Of a stretch of 64,000 nucleotides of DNA, positions 32,801 through 42,430 are shown in pieces (within the stretch, counting starts at the first letter, position 1; the number at the start of each line of letters is the position of its first letter). Source of the stretch: Mastigias papua (taxonomy: Eukaryota > Cnidaria > Scyphozoa > Rhizostomeae > Mastigiidae); assembly GCA_964019165.1 (NCBI GenBank), contig OZ025267.1, positions 3,621,650-3,685,649 on the forward strand, given 5' to 3'. The position numbers were made by a program, and so were the translations under genes. Under the pieces are notes generated by a model. That model was not told the DNA's origin and ran no database searches. It saw nothing but the letters and a program-made list of their open reading frames with translations.

Positions 32801-35800
32801 TAAGGAGTACGGACACTGATCTTACGCTGCCAAAGAGGAACACCTCGACTGGCCAGAAAAGCTTTTCGTATAGGGGTGCTAAACTTTGGAATGGTCTCCA
32901 AGATCCATCAAAGCGAGCCTCTAGCCTGATCTCCTTCAAGACGTTGTTATAGTCACTTTATGTCATTTCAGTCATCTCCTTTATTTTATTCTATTTTTTT
33001 CCTCTAACTAGTATTTTTAATTTTTCAAATAGAACATTATATGTACTTATTGTAATTAAGAAAGTTATGTAGGATTTTACTTATTGTACTTAAGTTATGT
33101 AGGATTTTATTCCTATTTTGTAGTATATTTAGATGGAGGGCCCCTTGAAAAGCAGCTACGGCTGAAGGGCTACCCTCCCTAAACATTTATAATAATAATA
33201 ATAATAATAACAACAACAGAACTATCCAAAGCAAAAACAAGCTCACCTCCACGACGCTTCAACATTGGGGCTGCAATGGTCCATTTGTCCGTATGAGGGT
33301 CGTACACTTCAACTGAACTAAGACACGAAGATCCATCTCTTCCTCCGACAGCATATAGCTTTCCGTCCAAGACAGCACATCCAACAGTGCTTCTTGGTGA
33401 ATTAGTTGGAGCTACAAACTTCCACTGAGTCGTCTGTGGGTCAAACCTGCATACAGAAACGTGCTTTTCATAATACAACGTTTGCAATTAAGTGGAAAAT
33501 GGAAAGGAGGATACAAAATCAGAGAATATAACCAACGAGTGGGAAAATCGCCAAATCAGTCATTCAATCAACCGAAATATTCATCAGCCAATCAATACGG
33601 ATTTAATAAGAGCAGGAAAGAGATAAACTATCTAGTAAACATATGACACAAATATGCACCGAAGGCGCAATTTGAGAAATTCACTGAGTATGGGCCATGC
33701 CGTCCAGAGTCCATTTATAAATGGATACGTTCTTTAAAAACATACTAGGCTCTTACGAAAAGATCTGACGAATCAACAAAAGTAATCTTGTCTTGTATTC
33801 GTTTGTCAAACGAACATTGATGAATTTCCTCAAAAGAGCTCTGCGTCGTACAGTGACATATAATCTGATGTATTTAACTCTTTGCTTATTGAGCCTATCT
33901 GAATCATATCAACAAACTGGATCAAGCAAAGTCGATAAATCCGCCAACCTCTCGACAGTATTGAGATAAGACCACCCATCGTGTCCCCCAACAGCATACA
34001 TTGGGCCACCCAGCACTGCAACACCAACGCCGTGGCGGTGGGTTAACATCGGAGGCAGCGTTGTCCATTCGCCAGTCTTTGGATCGTAACACTCTACATT
34101 GTTCAAAGTTTTCAGACCATCCCTGCCACCTGTTACAGAAAGAAAATATATGAGCTATCATGGAGTGAGGCACTGAAATTACTCTGTTCCACAAGACAGT
34201 AGTACTCGACTGTTCGAAAAGTTTAGAGAGTTCTAAGACCTACGAAGTCTGTAAGCTCATACGGGTTTAAAATTCTAATTTTTATGCAAGCACACTATCT
34301 GGATTTGCTCAATGTGTATGGGTTCCCGGTTTTTATCTATGTATCCCAATTCTGTGCTTGTGTAGTGCCTATCTGGCTCAGTTTTACAGTATTGGTACAC
34401 AATCTCAGACACTCATGCTACGAAAGCCTTAACAACGGTCTACTAGTGCTGATATCACGAAAAAGCTCTTGTAAGTAAGTTTCAGCAATGGGCCAACATA
34501 TTTTTGATAAAAAACGCGTATATTAACAAAAATACTAGCCCAACTGTTATTCCAGAAAGTAAACAGTTTCAGAATAAGTCAAGTCAATCCTATATTGTTA
34601 TTGTGCACTGTTTAATATCCTCTTAGAAGCAAGAAAACAAAATCGCTTTGTAGGGCGTTAAAAATATTCCGCATGCCAAAAGCCAATACTCTAGCTAGTC
34701 AAATCATGAGGGACTTGACTTCCTACACATGGTCAGCTAGACAAGAGAGCCATTGAAGGACAGACGGCTGGCAAATGAACACGGTCCAATATATAGACAT
34801 ATGGGATAAGATTGGCTTTCCCGGGAAAACTTGTATGAAGAATAACTGATAGCTATGAAAAATGGCCAACCGTCAAAGGCGCACACATTGAAAAAGACTT
34901 CAATAAATACTGAACTCTGACTCAAAAGCAAAGTGACGTTACATTAAGTTTAATGCTTTTACATCTACACTAAAAGACCCCTCCTGTTTATTAACAAGGA
35001 CAAAGGAACCGCATGTGAGAGACGATATAACAGTATTGGTCCTAATTCATTGGCAAAATATCGACAGGGCTCCTTCGTCAATCTAAGGCCTTCGTACCAA
35101 GATTAGTAAATTTGCCAATGTTCTAATCTTCTTACTTCGCACAGAGAAAGATCTGCTATTACGTAAAACTTTTGTGCTTTATAAAAACCACACTCGCAAA
35201 TCCACTTAGTCTCATTCTGCTCTAACTTCCATTATTCTCAAAAGCCAATTTATTTTATTTGTGAAGACCACGCATGCACTTCAGAACACACAACATAAAT
35301 ATATACTGGCTGAGAGAGTTAGGTCCACGACGAATAGCCACTCAACTGTTGTCTCTTCCGATGACCTCCGGCCTGGAAATTACACCCTCTGTCCTTCCCG
35401 ATCAAAATAAAACATCAGATGACGTATGGCTTAGACCAAAATATAACGTACTGGGTCTGGAAGACGGTTTTCCTGTTTATAATGAGAAGTAACTTTTTCA
35501 GCTAGGACTAGTTCTTTCACAATAAAAATGGCTGGCAAACAAATCGAGTTAGCTTGGAACTCAAATTCAAAATTGAAATATATAAACTCAAACTCTAGAA
35601 CAAAAATCAAAAGCAAAAACACAATTTCCAAATGAATGTTGTGGATATTGCCAGCACTTGGTTAAAAAGAAATAGATTTAACAAAGGAGATGATAGATGA
35701 TATCACCAAACACGCAGTGTGTGATCTCAAAGGATCAATTGCACGATCCAATAGATAAGTAGCGGCTTCTCCATCAAGACACTCCAGATCTCTAACAACC

Positions 35801-38800
35801 ACAATTGAAAGCTGGCAAACAACTGGGAGGCGGGGAATAGAGAAGTAGGGAAATAAGTCAATGCACGTTTCTCTTATAGAAAAGTGGTTATAAAAAAGCA
35901 GCACTGGCCTGCTTAAAACAAAACTTCAGTACTGGGTTTCTGAGACCTAAGAAAGTCCAAAGTTTACATATATTTAACATTCCAATTTTCACGGAAGCCC
36001 ATAATTGTCCAATTTGCACAGATTTCTTATGAAAATCTATAAGATAAGAAGCTGGATAAGAAGCCCTAAGGAGTTTCAGTACTGGAATTACTATTACTAT
36101 TAATTCAAAATGCACTACCTCAACATGAAGTACGGCAGCATTACAGTAACACGAACATGAACATAACACAAACAAATTTATAAGAATCACTAAATATAAC
36201 ATCAATTAACTAGCGGTAGTTACAAAACAAAAAAAAAGCAAAACAAACAGAAGCAATAAAATCTGGGGGCAGCAAGGTCATTAGGGAATTATGAAAAAGC
36301 TAAGAAAGTTCCAGTACTTGGCAAAGAACTGTTTATAAAAGAACCGTGTATGCTACCTGCTGTCCGAGGGAAAGGTACTGCTTATTTCTGATAGAAGAGC
36401 GGTCGTTGCATTGAAATAGGGTACATGCTGAGCTGGCTTCTCATGATGTAAGCATCGCAGTCCAATTCAACAAGTCAAATGTGCAAGGTTTATTCAGCTA
36501 AGAGGCTGTTTGAATTTTTCACACACGTCCAAGACGAACTGGCAGGCTGAACTTTAAAAGTAAATTTAAAAAACAAGTCCTTTTAGGTAATTAAATTTGT
36601 GCTCACTGTTCCAAAAGAAATTCATGTTCATGAAATTAAGCGAAATATTGAATTCCCGATTCAGCTTCGAATTCAAACACAGTTTGAAGCTCTGTTCCAT
36701 ACATACGTCACAAAGTCTGAACAGTCATTTCTTCTCCCTGTTACTTAATCTAAGTTCATACCGTTGTTGGAAAATCGGAGAACTTTAAGAAACATTCAAG
36801 GCACATTTAGGGCTGTATTTGATAAAATGCCAAGGAAAAACCTGGCTGATGGCAGAAAGGGTATTTTGTATAGAAACAACTTATTTATGAAAAACAAGGG
36901 TGTGCTGAAACAGGGGGTGTGGTGTGAAATAACTCCATGTTTTCAAGAAACTGTCCGTAATTTATTGGCTAATTGGTAATTTTTGCCTTTTTCAAACCTA
37001 CAGTTAACTTTCTTTTGCTGCAAACCTCACTTAAATAGTTATTCGGCACACTAAAGCAATATTAGTGGTACATGGCAGAGTCATTCCGCATGAATCTTAT
37101 TTCATCTGGTTTCTATCAGAATATAACCCTCTCTCGTTGGAATTTCCCATCAGCTTTGAGGTCATGACAGTTCTTTTGAAAACATTTGCTCATATTTGCT
37201 ATATGTGATATTACCAATCCTTCCAATGTTCTACACACTACTGCGGGCCATTTTTTAGCATTGTAACTAATGGGGAATGCCCCCATGTAGGCCTAATGCT
37301 GTCCCCACAGCTGATGCCAAAATGAAGCAAAGTCCTTAGTAGTTTTGGCCTTTTTCTGTAATGCAATAAACGTTGTGTCCCAAGCCCCTTGCATATCGTT
37401 CATGATCATAAATCCTTTGCAAATTTTCCCCTGTAATTGAGATTTCTTAAAAAGCACTCCGTACTGCTGTTCCGTTATGTTCTGTTATGTCCAAGATGAA
37501 ACGAAAAATATTTACCAGAAAGGTATAGCTTGTTATCAAGTACAGCAACTCCAAATTGTAAACGCCGTGTTTGCATCACTGCAACTTGCTTCCACTGATT
37601 TTTCCTTGGGTTGTATTCCTCAATACATAAGGATGCCCCCTTTAAACAGTCCATTCCTGTGAATTAAACATACATAATGAAAAGTATCACAGAAAACTTT
37701 AAAATATGAAGTGTAAATCAAATCCCTTCTACATATGGCTGCTTTGTTTACAACTATGTGCGTAGATTAGGGATGTGATTGGGGGGGGGGGTGAGGGGAT
37801 CCAGAAGAGTGACAGACTATTTCTAATACCAACTATATTTTCCTGAACATAAGCATACAACAATTACAAGCAGATGCCATTAAGAACAAGACATTTATGA
37901 TATCACAGAAATGAGATACAGACTACTTTATAAAGTTAGTTCATGCCTGTGAGCAGGATAGCACTAACTAGGCCCCTCAGGCTACTTTCTCGTAGATTGC
38001 CTTGACACTAACACACTTCAAATGAGCCAGCAAACACCCCAGTTTCTATTGAAAGGTATCCTGTGATTTGAAAAAACCTCAGGATAATAGAACTTGAAGA
38101 ATATCCTTGCAGCCATATACAGTTCAGAAAAATGCACAAGGATGCTACTTGAGGATCCCAGTATTACACAGACAAGTGCATAAATGCTTCTGGTATTCAC
38201 ACAAACCAAGTGTGGGTTAACACAACTACCAAAATAGGGTAAAACTACTAGACTGAAATTAATACACATAAAAAATTATCATGGGCTGATAACCATATAG
38301 AATAACAAAGGCAAAAAAATAAAATCCAGCCCATCAAATTTGGTCACAAACCAGAGAAGATAAAACTTTGAATCTGTCCCATTAAAACATATAAGAAACT
38401 CTTCTTATAAAGCTGTTATGAGAACATATATCCATGATTGCTACCAAGAATTTCAGCTTTACAGGTAGTTCTGTTTTGCTACTAGGTGGATCTTGCACTC
38501 TTTAAAACAATTTCCAAATCAAAAGAGTATTTACAAAAACTTTAAAATTGCAAAAATTAAAAGATTAATCTCATGAAGGACATTGAGGCCAGTTGCGTCA
38601 TACAGTCAAAACAGTTGAAAATGAGATATATGGTTACCTCCAACAGCATAAAGTACACCAACAGTGCCTTTTCTTGGTTTTGCTTTCAATTTTTTCAGTT
38701 CTCCTCTTTTCTCTGGCACAAGGTGGTATTTCATTGCCTCTAAGAGCAAGTCTTTGCATGCGTCATTTTCTGCTATGGCAGGAAAATGGGCAACTTCATC

Positions 38801-39502
38801 AACTAGGAACTTTGGAGATAGAAGAGGGAGTCTGACATTCACCAGAATGTCTGCAATTGCAGATTTCCTTGCTTCAAAGTCATGGTTTATCCAGCTGAGA
38901 ATGCAAGAGAATATCTGCTCTTCACTAGTAACATTTATATCCTCTCCTGTTAGAATTTCACATAATTGGTCACTGTTGAGCAAGAAAAACTCTTGGTTTT
39001 TACAGACATCTAAAAAATTGTCTTGCGTATACTTATCAGCAATCACAAAAAGCTGCTCACAGCTATGAGCATCAGCAAATGCTCTGATTCCCAGACAGTT
39101 GGATGGGTGTAACTGGCTTTTCATAAATTCACAACAGGCATCCCTAATATCTTTTATCTGAAGAATAGAAGAAGAAGCCAGGAGACTCTCCACATTGTCC
39201 ACCCGTATTTCTATCTCTGAGGTGTAAGCATAATTGATCAATGCCTCCAGAGCTTCTGGCTCAATATTGTTTAATGTTACAACATTCTGATGTGTTTCAG
39301 CAAGCTCTCCTGCAAACATGGCACTGAAGTAATCACAAAGGGAGCAAATTACTATTTTGTGGGCACGGATTTCTCTATTTCCTGCAATCAGAACTACATC
39401 TGTGAACTTGTCCTCTTGTCGAAATGTTGCCATCCTTTTGAAAGATTCAACAATACGATTGAATGAACGATGGAGTATTTTATCAACAGAGGCAGCATCC
39501 AT
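26834..39502 (-). CDS. KLHL5: BTB-BACK-Kelch protein of the KLHL1/4/5 group (5 coding exons, 577 aa)
   Basis: Exons on the minus strand: 39502-38638, 37656-37516, 34129-33949, 33446-33247, 27180-26834, with matching phases and 1,734 nt in total. The BTB domain (about residues 20-135) has [17 protein letters not shown] and [10 protein letters not shown]. The BACK domain (140-245) has [19 protein letters not shown] and [11 protein letters not shown]. After the linker KYHLVPEKR and [14 protein letters not shown] come six Kelch blades, including [45 protein letters not shown] and [15 protein letters not shown]. Blade order and linker fit vertebrate KLHL1/4/5 better than KLHL20. Family members bind Cullin-3 through BTB-BACK and present substrates on the propeller; KLHL1 and KLHL5 also associate with actin. 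Human members carry a long N-terminal extension that is absent here. A six-codon upstream ORF (39524-39507, ATG to TAA) sits just before the start. The last intron (27181-33246) is filled by a retrotransposon. Confidence 0.93.
27575..27835. mobile_element. Palindromic non-autonomous element, tentative
   Basis: TGATCTGCTACAAAAACTGT on the left and, on the opposite strand at the right, TTGATTCACTACAGAAGTTG are imperfect inverted copies. The centre contains repeated GGATACAA and GTATCCG(T/A)T motifs in both orientations. Ends and target-site duplication are not resolved. Confidence 0.3.
28455..30014 (+). CDS. Retrotransposon ORF1 protein with coiled coil and SGNH esterase domain (about 519 aa)
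   Basis: Start chosen at the ATG at 28455 (METDYRN); the frame is open upstream to 28401. An N-terminal region of about 75 residues is helical, with [16 protein letters not shown], possibly winged-helix like. A coiled coil follows near [19 protein letters not shown]. Next is a basic Lys/Asn/Gln-rich stretch including an Asn run (CAA/AAC repeats) likely to bind RNA. The last about 165 residues are an SGNH hydrolase: block [12 protein letters not shown] (Ser), block [12 protein letters not shown] (Asn), and a C-terminal [11 protein letters not shown] with the His. Esterase-containing ORF1 proteins are known from CR1/L2-clade elements. ORF1 overlaps the ORF2 frame by about 70 bases. Confidence 0.85.
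   Translation: METDYRNLIILNSIDELRNVKKLRPDKDKIVSYAAKEYGLDEAQATEALENLVNKKLVFLKSTAAGQESYFINKDTGINNMGNEKPSKSQRDRGMHEWASGSSSHNVNPTNAVDTDNTVVNQKQHTPSLENTSVFCILGQFSGIINNLSQQLQEERTLNRSLAVENLNLKIRLEKLLFENGKEEEQLVRKPNNLETNEILKKYGSNRTSECETQARATTMQTPPLDNISLVGGKDAQIYPMENNRRLAQQSFSVQLKEVQAFKHQEYLLHKSKECTMEDSSNVNEEDKKTASKKQQQKRTDNVNKYYGNSKGSRQPKRNSRKANNNNNNNNSYNDQNYKSNKKSANKPKPEAKKRVLLLGDSHVRRVDESKSLPEYFIAKGIGGLRSEQLVSKHRGTINSELQKVDEIIVHIGSNDISKGMKKERVVDNIDKACRKFRDVNPNIEVSVSSIFLQKYDTPKNLEIVETNAALQRHCLSNGWDFINHSNIAFKHIDKGGMHLTPEGNSIFSKNLSIRAIRG
29941..32952 (+). CDS. Retrotransposon ORF2: AP-like endonuclease and reverse transcriptase (up to 1,003 aa)
   Basis: The frame opens at 29941 inside ORF1; the conserved protein begins near the ATG at 30127 ([15 protein letters not shown]), so initiation may be internal or by reinitiation. 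The endonuclease shows [48 protein letters not shown] and MSDHYMVFC, i.e. the Asn, Glu, Asp and SDH residues of AP-like endonucleases are present. The RT shows [65 protein letters not shown] and the catalytic MYADDT. A C-terminal domain with [10 protein letters not shown] and [14 protein letters not shown] is usual for CR1/jockey-type elements. There are no stops, and all key catalytic residues seen are intact. Confidence 0.93.
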   Translation: MVCISPQREIVYFRKILAFVQYVGDEQVRGEKADVSTPRLATHGCEIESKCHQRTVSRKGLKMASLNINGLRSHLDEIKVLMHDMKIDILALNETKLDSSIDQQITHISGYSQQRLDRSRFGGGISIYVRNTITFIHRKDVPLEDLELLCIEVQPPKCRPFLVLTWYRPPNSPVAIFSKAEKVLSYLDKEGKEMILMGDTNCDLSQEIACLSLSENSRHISNLYDLFSLKQIINEPTRVTLTTSTLIDHISTSCIDNILESGVHKVSMSDHYMVFCKRKINAGLGGHKMVVTRNMKHFNESAFLADISSIDWELVVNKTDDVNVMVEKWSSLFSAVIEKHAPTREMRVSDQNSPWINTEIKLLMKSRDKLKKAAVKNKSSSLMEDYRKVRNRVNSLNILLKQQYFVDKISENKGNMKECWKITSKLLNKCSKSTNITYIKDGDIEIREKREISNTMNNYFCSVGEDLAKNVEKSSNPLLTGKYTVNQTAVCFEFKEVECTHIRDAICKMKTSKGSGNDKISSYFLKISLPFITKSLCCIFNKSILKCVFPAQWKIARVTPIFKEGDKNAKSNYRPISVLPVISRLFEKLVYNQLYEYMSTNGLIASCQSGFRAHHSTTTALLKCTDDWLNGVDAGKYAGVVFVDLKKAFDTVDHGILLQKLAHYGVQGHELEWFKSYLSKRTQFTRVNGCDSRVQSISLGVPLGSCLGPLLFSIYINDLPMVIDNAKVYMYADDTCISFQADSVAKLNEGLNKDLEALDSWLSGNILSLNVAKTQSMTISTKHKQAALEKKNEQLCLQMRNETLGAVQNAKYLGVHIDNSLDWKKHIQETSKKISRSLGMLKYAKRYLPFHALKNLYTSVIDPSFRYCCSVWGVCGAAEIHQLQKLQNRAARIITGSNYDAPSKPLIESLGWKTINDMIQFESRVMVFKSLNRLTPQYLSDLFVANSTNPSYNLRSTDTDLTLPKRNTSTGQKSFSYRGAKLWNGLQDPSKRASSLISFKTLL
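33134..33211 (+). repeat. 3' hairpin and (TAA)n tail of the CR1-like element
   Basis: GGAGGGCCCC with complementary GGGCTACCCTCC, followed by CTAAACATTTA and about eight ATA/TAA units then AACAACAAC. The tail ends roughly 35 bases from the host 5' splice site at 33246 (minus strand). Confidence 0.75.
34130..37515. other. KLHL intron between coding exons 2 and 3
   Basis: 3.4 kb; contains a likely MITE at 35864-36348 and a TIR-like fragment ATACGCGTTTTTTATC (minus strand) near 34510-34526. No gene supported. Confidence 0.5.
35864..36348. mobile_element. Probable MITE, relative of families 1 and 2
   Basis: Left CACGTTTCTCTTATAGAAAA and right, reverse complemented, CACGGTTCTTTTATAAACAG are imperfect inverted repeats with the same CACG...TTATA(A/G) pattern as families 1 and 2. 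TA follows the right end; the left flank is not TA, so the left boundary may be eroded. Confidence 0.4.
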
Positions 39503-39539
39503 AACTTTAGATGGACAATGCCATGCTGAATGCTACAAA

Positions 39540-41895
39540 GAGAAAGCAAGGATTATGCTAACAGAGTGTGGATTATTAAAAACAGTGGACAAGATGATTT
39601 GAGAATCAGATAAGGATTTAAATGTTATTCTGCAATAGCATCTAAGTCTATTTTGTACTTTTCTTGTTGCTACAAAATTAATAAATTCAATTTGGGCATG
39701 GAGCCAGTAGGATTTTAGGATCTATAAATTAATATGCAAAAGTCTAGCAAAATTTAAAGAGCTGTGTGTATGACCCAGATATCCAAACATTCAGTCAACT
39801 TTATACATCATGCAAATAATACTTCGCTGTATTTTTCATCAAAACAATGACACAATAAAGGACAATTCAAAATACACAGTGGGGCCTAAAACTGCTCACT
39901 CATTAAAAATGTGCAGAATAATTTACGATTCCATTAAATAATTCTAAAATTACACATGGTAAGATATTAAAAACAGCCTCAATTATATATGGTAATAGCT
40001 TTAGTTCTGCTACATAAATAAACATTCTACCAACACATTTGGTTGTGTGCTGTGTACACATCAAATGTTGAATATAAGAGAAACTAACACAACTGGCAAA
40101 CATATTTGAAATTTAGACTTCAATGAAAAGAAATATAATTTCCTTCATTGTATAATATTGAATAGAAATGGTTTTATATATGTAGGTTATCAAGGCATAG
40201 CTTTCATTTTTGCAAGTTAAACAATTATGTTTTATCAACCTTTGATCAGTTCTGTTCACCATCAGTGTTCAAGACAAAGTAAAAATGTCATTAAAAATAT
40301 TGGCAAAAGTAATTAATCCAATATGCTTCCTTAAAAGCCTGAGAACCAGATTGTGCCTGAAACATGGCAATTAACATGCAAAAAGCACTCTAAAGATCAA
40401 AATTGTATTATCAACTCATAAAACATGGACATAAAATGACGAGATAGTCAGGCTATTATCTATTGTGAGGCCATGGAATTATCACTGCAAATCTTGGTTT
40501 TGACAGCAAGGAAAAATGCACAGTCTAGATTCTTGCCATCAAATGTGTCTTTGGGCTACAAGTCCATTGTACAAATTGCACCTGTATTCAAATTCTACTC
40601 TGCATACAACTTTGCAGAGGCATCAAGACTTACAGAGGCATCAAATCTGGGATGGCAAAAAGTAAAATGCTTTAATTATTGAGAAAAGTTGTTAAAGTGT
40701 TTCTTGTCCCAAAAGTGCTGATGAAATATCACCCCTCTCGAGGGAGCTTGTACTCCACTGCTGCTGTTCCCCACTTTCAAATACAATTTGAAGATAAATG
40801 CAGATATGCATATGCCTTATATGGGTTTATATATTTGAATGGTTTTGAGTTCATGTCACCTGGCATTGCAGTCTGATGTCAGGTGACCCATCTTCTGAAG
40901 TTTAAAGTGCGTCATTGACAACTAGAGTGAGTTCTTTACCTGACACATTGATGAAGATTTGTTTATGGGCAGCTCTTCACAATTTATTCAAATCAAATTT
41001 AAGTTAAGCATTAGAAAAGTCATATCAATTTCCCCGCATATAGGAGACTACTAGCATATCACATCCAGTGAAATCGATAAGTTATTAAGGACGAAAATAA
41101 GCTTTTCAGTATGGTTAAAACATGGTACCGCTTTTTCGTGCTGTAGTGAAGTTCTGTAGTACCAACAGACTTTTCACGATAAGTTATTCCTGAAAAAAAT
41201 GAAATGAACTTTCGTATCGACTGCACATCTTCAGTCGTGCATACAATTTTTCGCTTTATCTTTTACAAGATTATTTATTCTGCATGTTTGTTAAACAGGA
41301 TATGGCCAAGCTACAATAATTCCTAAACTAAACAGTACAGGAACCGATCTGTCTGCACGCAATGTTTATAGCGCAAATCCACATGTAAGGTCGCAGAAGT
41401 TCGCTCTTGTAAGGTCGCAGAAGTTCGCTCTATAGCTTGCATGACTTTGTCGTCATTTCAAAGTGAATTGTCATCCAATTAGTTGAAACAAGACGCTTCA
41501 TGCAAAATTTCCGGCAATTCGCGAAGGCGACATGAAACGGCATTGGAATTAACACATTAACTACTAAATGGCCTCAGATAGGAAGGTGAATTAAAACAAT
41601 TACTGAGAATGTGACACCTTAATAAAACAGAACTGCTCTTGACAAGCAAATGATCTCCAGAAATTAAATATATCTTTAGGGACATAGAAACGCGCTGTCC
41701 TTCAGTTCAACATGGCCCCAAGTACACAAAACTGTGATTACAGAATTGCAAGAAATGAATAATAGATTAAATATGTGGATTCGGACATAAACTGTCATAC
41801 CTCAAGTCCTCCTTACTGCAGTTACGCTGAAGTTAGGCAGTAACAATACCAAGTTGAATGGATTTTGCTTTACCACACATCCATAAATCGATGAT
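39540..41895. other. Region upstream of the KLHL coding start
   Basis: On the minus strand an acceptor-like CTTTGTAG at about 39533-39540 suggests a 5' untranslated exon begins near 39532 and a non-coding first exon lies further upstream. No other gene is supported. A 23-24 bp tandem duplication (TGTAAGGTCGCAGAAGTTCG + CTCT) lies at 41384-41430. Confidence 0.4.
41384..41430 (+). repeat. Tandem duplication, 23-24 bp x 2
   Basis: TGTAAGGTCGCAGAAGTTCG plus CTCT occurs twice back to back with no mismatches. Confidence 0.9.
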
Positions 41896-41896
41896 G

Positions 41897-42430
41897 CTAC
41901 ACTGGAAAATGAATATACAGCTTTACTAGTTCTTTCTTATCAACTGTATCATCAGTAATTTGACAAGTCACAACTTGGCGTGCTGACAAGTAGGCATCCC
42001 TCCACGAGTATTTTCCACTTCTCCGTCGCTCGATCGGCTTTGTTGTGGGCTCTTTGTTGTGAAAGTGAGTGAGCAGCAACAACAATAACTTTATAGTCCT
42101 AGTTCCCGGATGTGAGTAATAATGGAGCAAATCTGATTGGTTGTTTTGCCAGCTTCGATTGAAATGTATGATAACTTGCTTTCCGGATTCAAGAAAAGCT
42201 GGCAAATTATTTGTACAGGGCCATTCACTTTCTGACGAAAGTGATACATTCATGCACATAGAAAATTCAGGGTGGAGCTCATCATGCTCTCCCTGGGGAT
42301 ATTTGTAGACAACATTGGCATTCTGTGCTGCACTATCAAAACAATCTAAGCAGGGCGGGATGCCTGCGCACGAGAGGGGTAAGGGGGCAAACTCTGTATA
42401 CAGGGAACCTTTTTTAATCATCTTCATCAA
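41897..42430 (-). CDS. Uncharacterised 177-aa open frame
   Basis: Starts MMKMIKKGSLYTEF and contains CAGIPPCLDCFD, several Cys, a Leu run (KLLLLLLTHFH) and a basic stretch KPIERRRSGKYSW. No family is recognised. It is the longest open frame in the gene-free stretch between the KLHL and AFF genes, and an AT-rich genome makes a 177-codon frame somewhat unusual. No splice sites, poly(A) signal or repeats decide the matter. It could be part of a small gene or chance. Confidence 0.25.
   Translation of the reverse strand: MMKMIKKGSLYTEFAPLPLSCAGIPPCLDCFDSAAQNANVVYKYPQGEHDELHPEFSMCMNVSLSSESEWPCTNNLPAFLESGKQVIIHFNRSWQNNQSDLLHYYSHPGTRTIKLLLLLLTHFHNKEPTTKPIERRRSGKYSWRDAYLSARQVVTCQITDDTVDKKELVKLYIHFPV

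Larger units (their letters stand above)
28300..33211 (+). mobile_element. CR1/L2-like non-LTR retrotransposon, nearly intact, antisense in the last KLHL intron
   Basis: Two overlapping open frames without stops: ORF1 with an SGNH esterase and ORF2 with endonuclease plus reverse transcriptase. A 3' untranslated region of about 220 bases follows. Its end forms a potential hairpin (GGAGGGCCCCTT paired with AAGGGCTACCCTCC, about 33134-33178) followed by a short (TAA)n tail at about 33190-33210. This hairpin-plus-microsatellite ending is typical of CR1/L2-class elements. The 5' end is not precisely defined. Intact frames suggest a young insertion. Confidence 0.85.

Noticed and set aside
26834..39502. 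Assignment of the Kelch gene to KLHL20
   Set aside because: The BTB-BACK part shares general features ([13 protein letters not shown]), but the linker KYHLVPEKR...PRKGTVG and blades such as [16 protein letters not shown] and [13 protein letters not shown] fit KLHL1/4/5 better.
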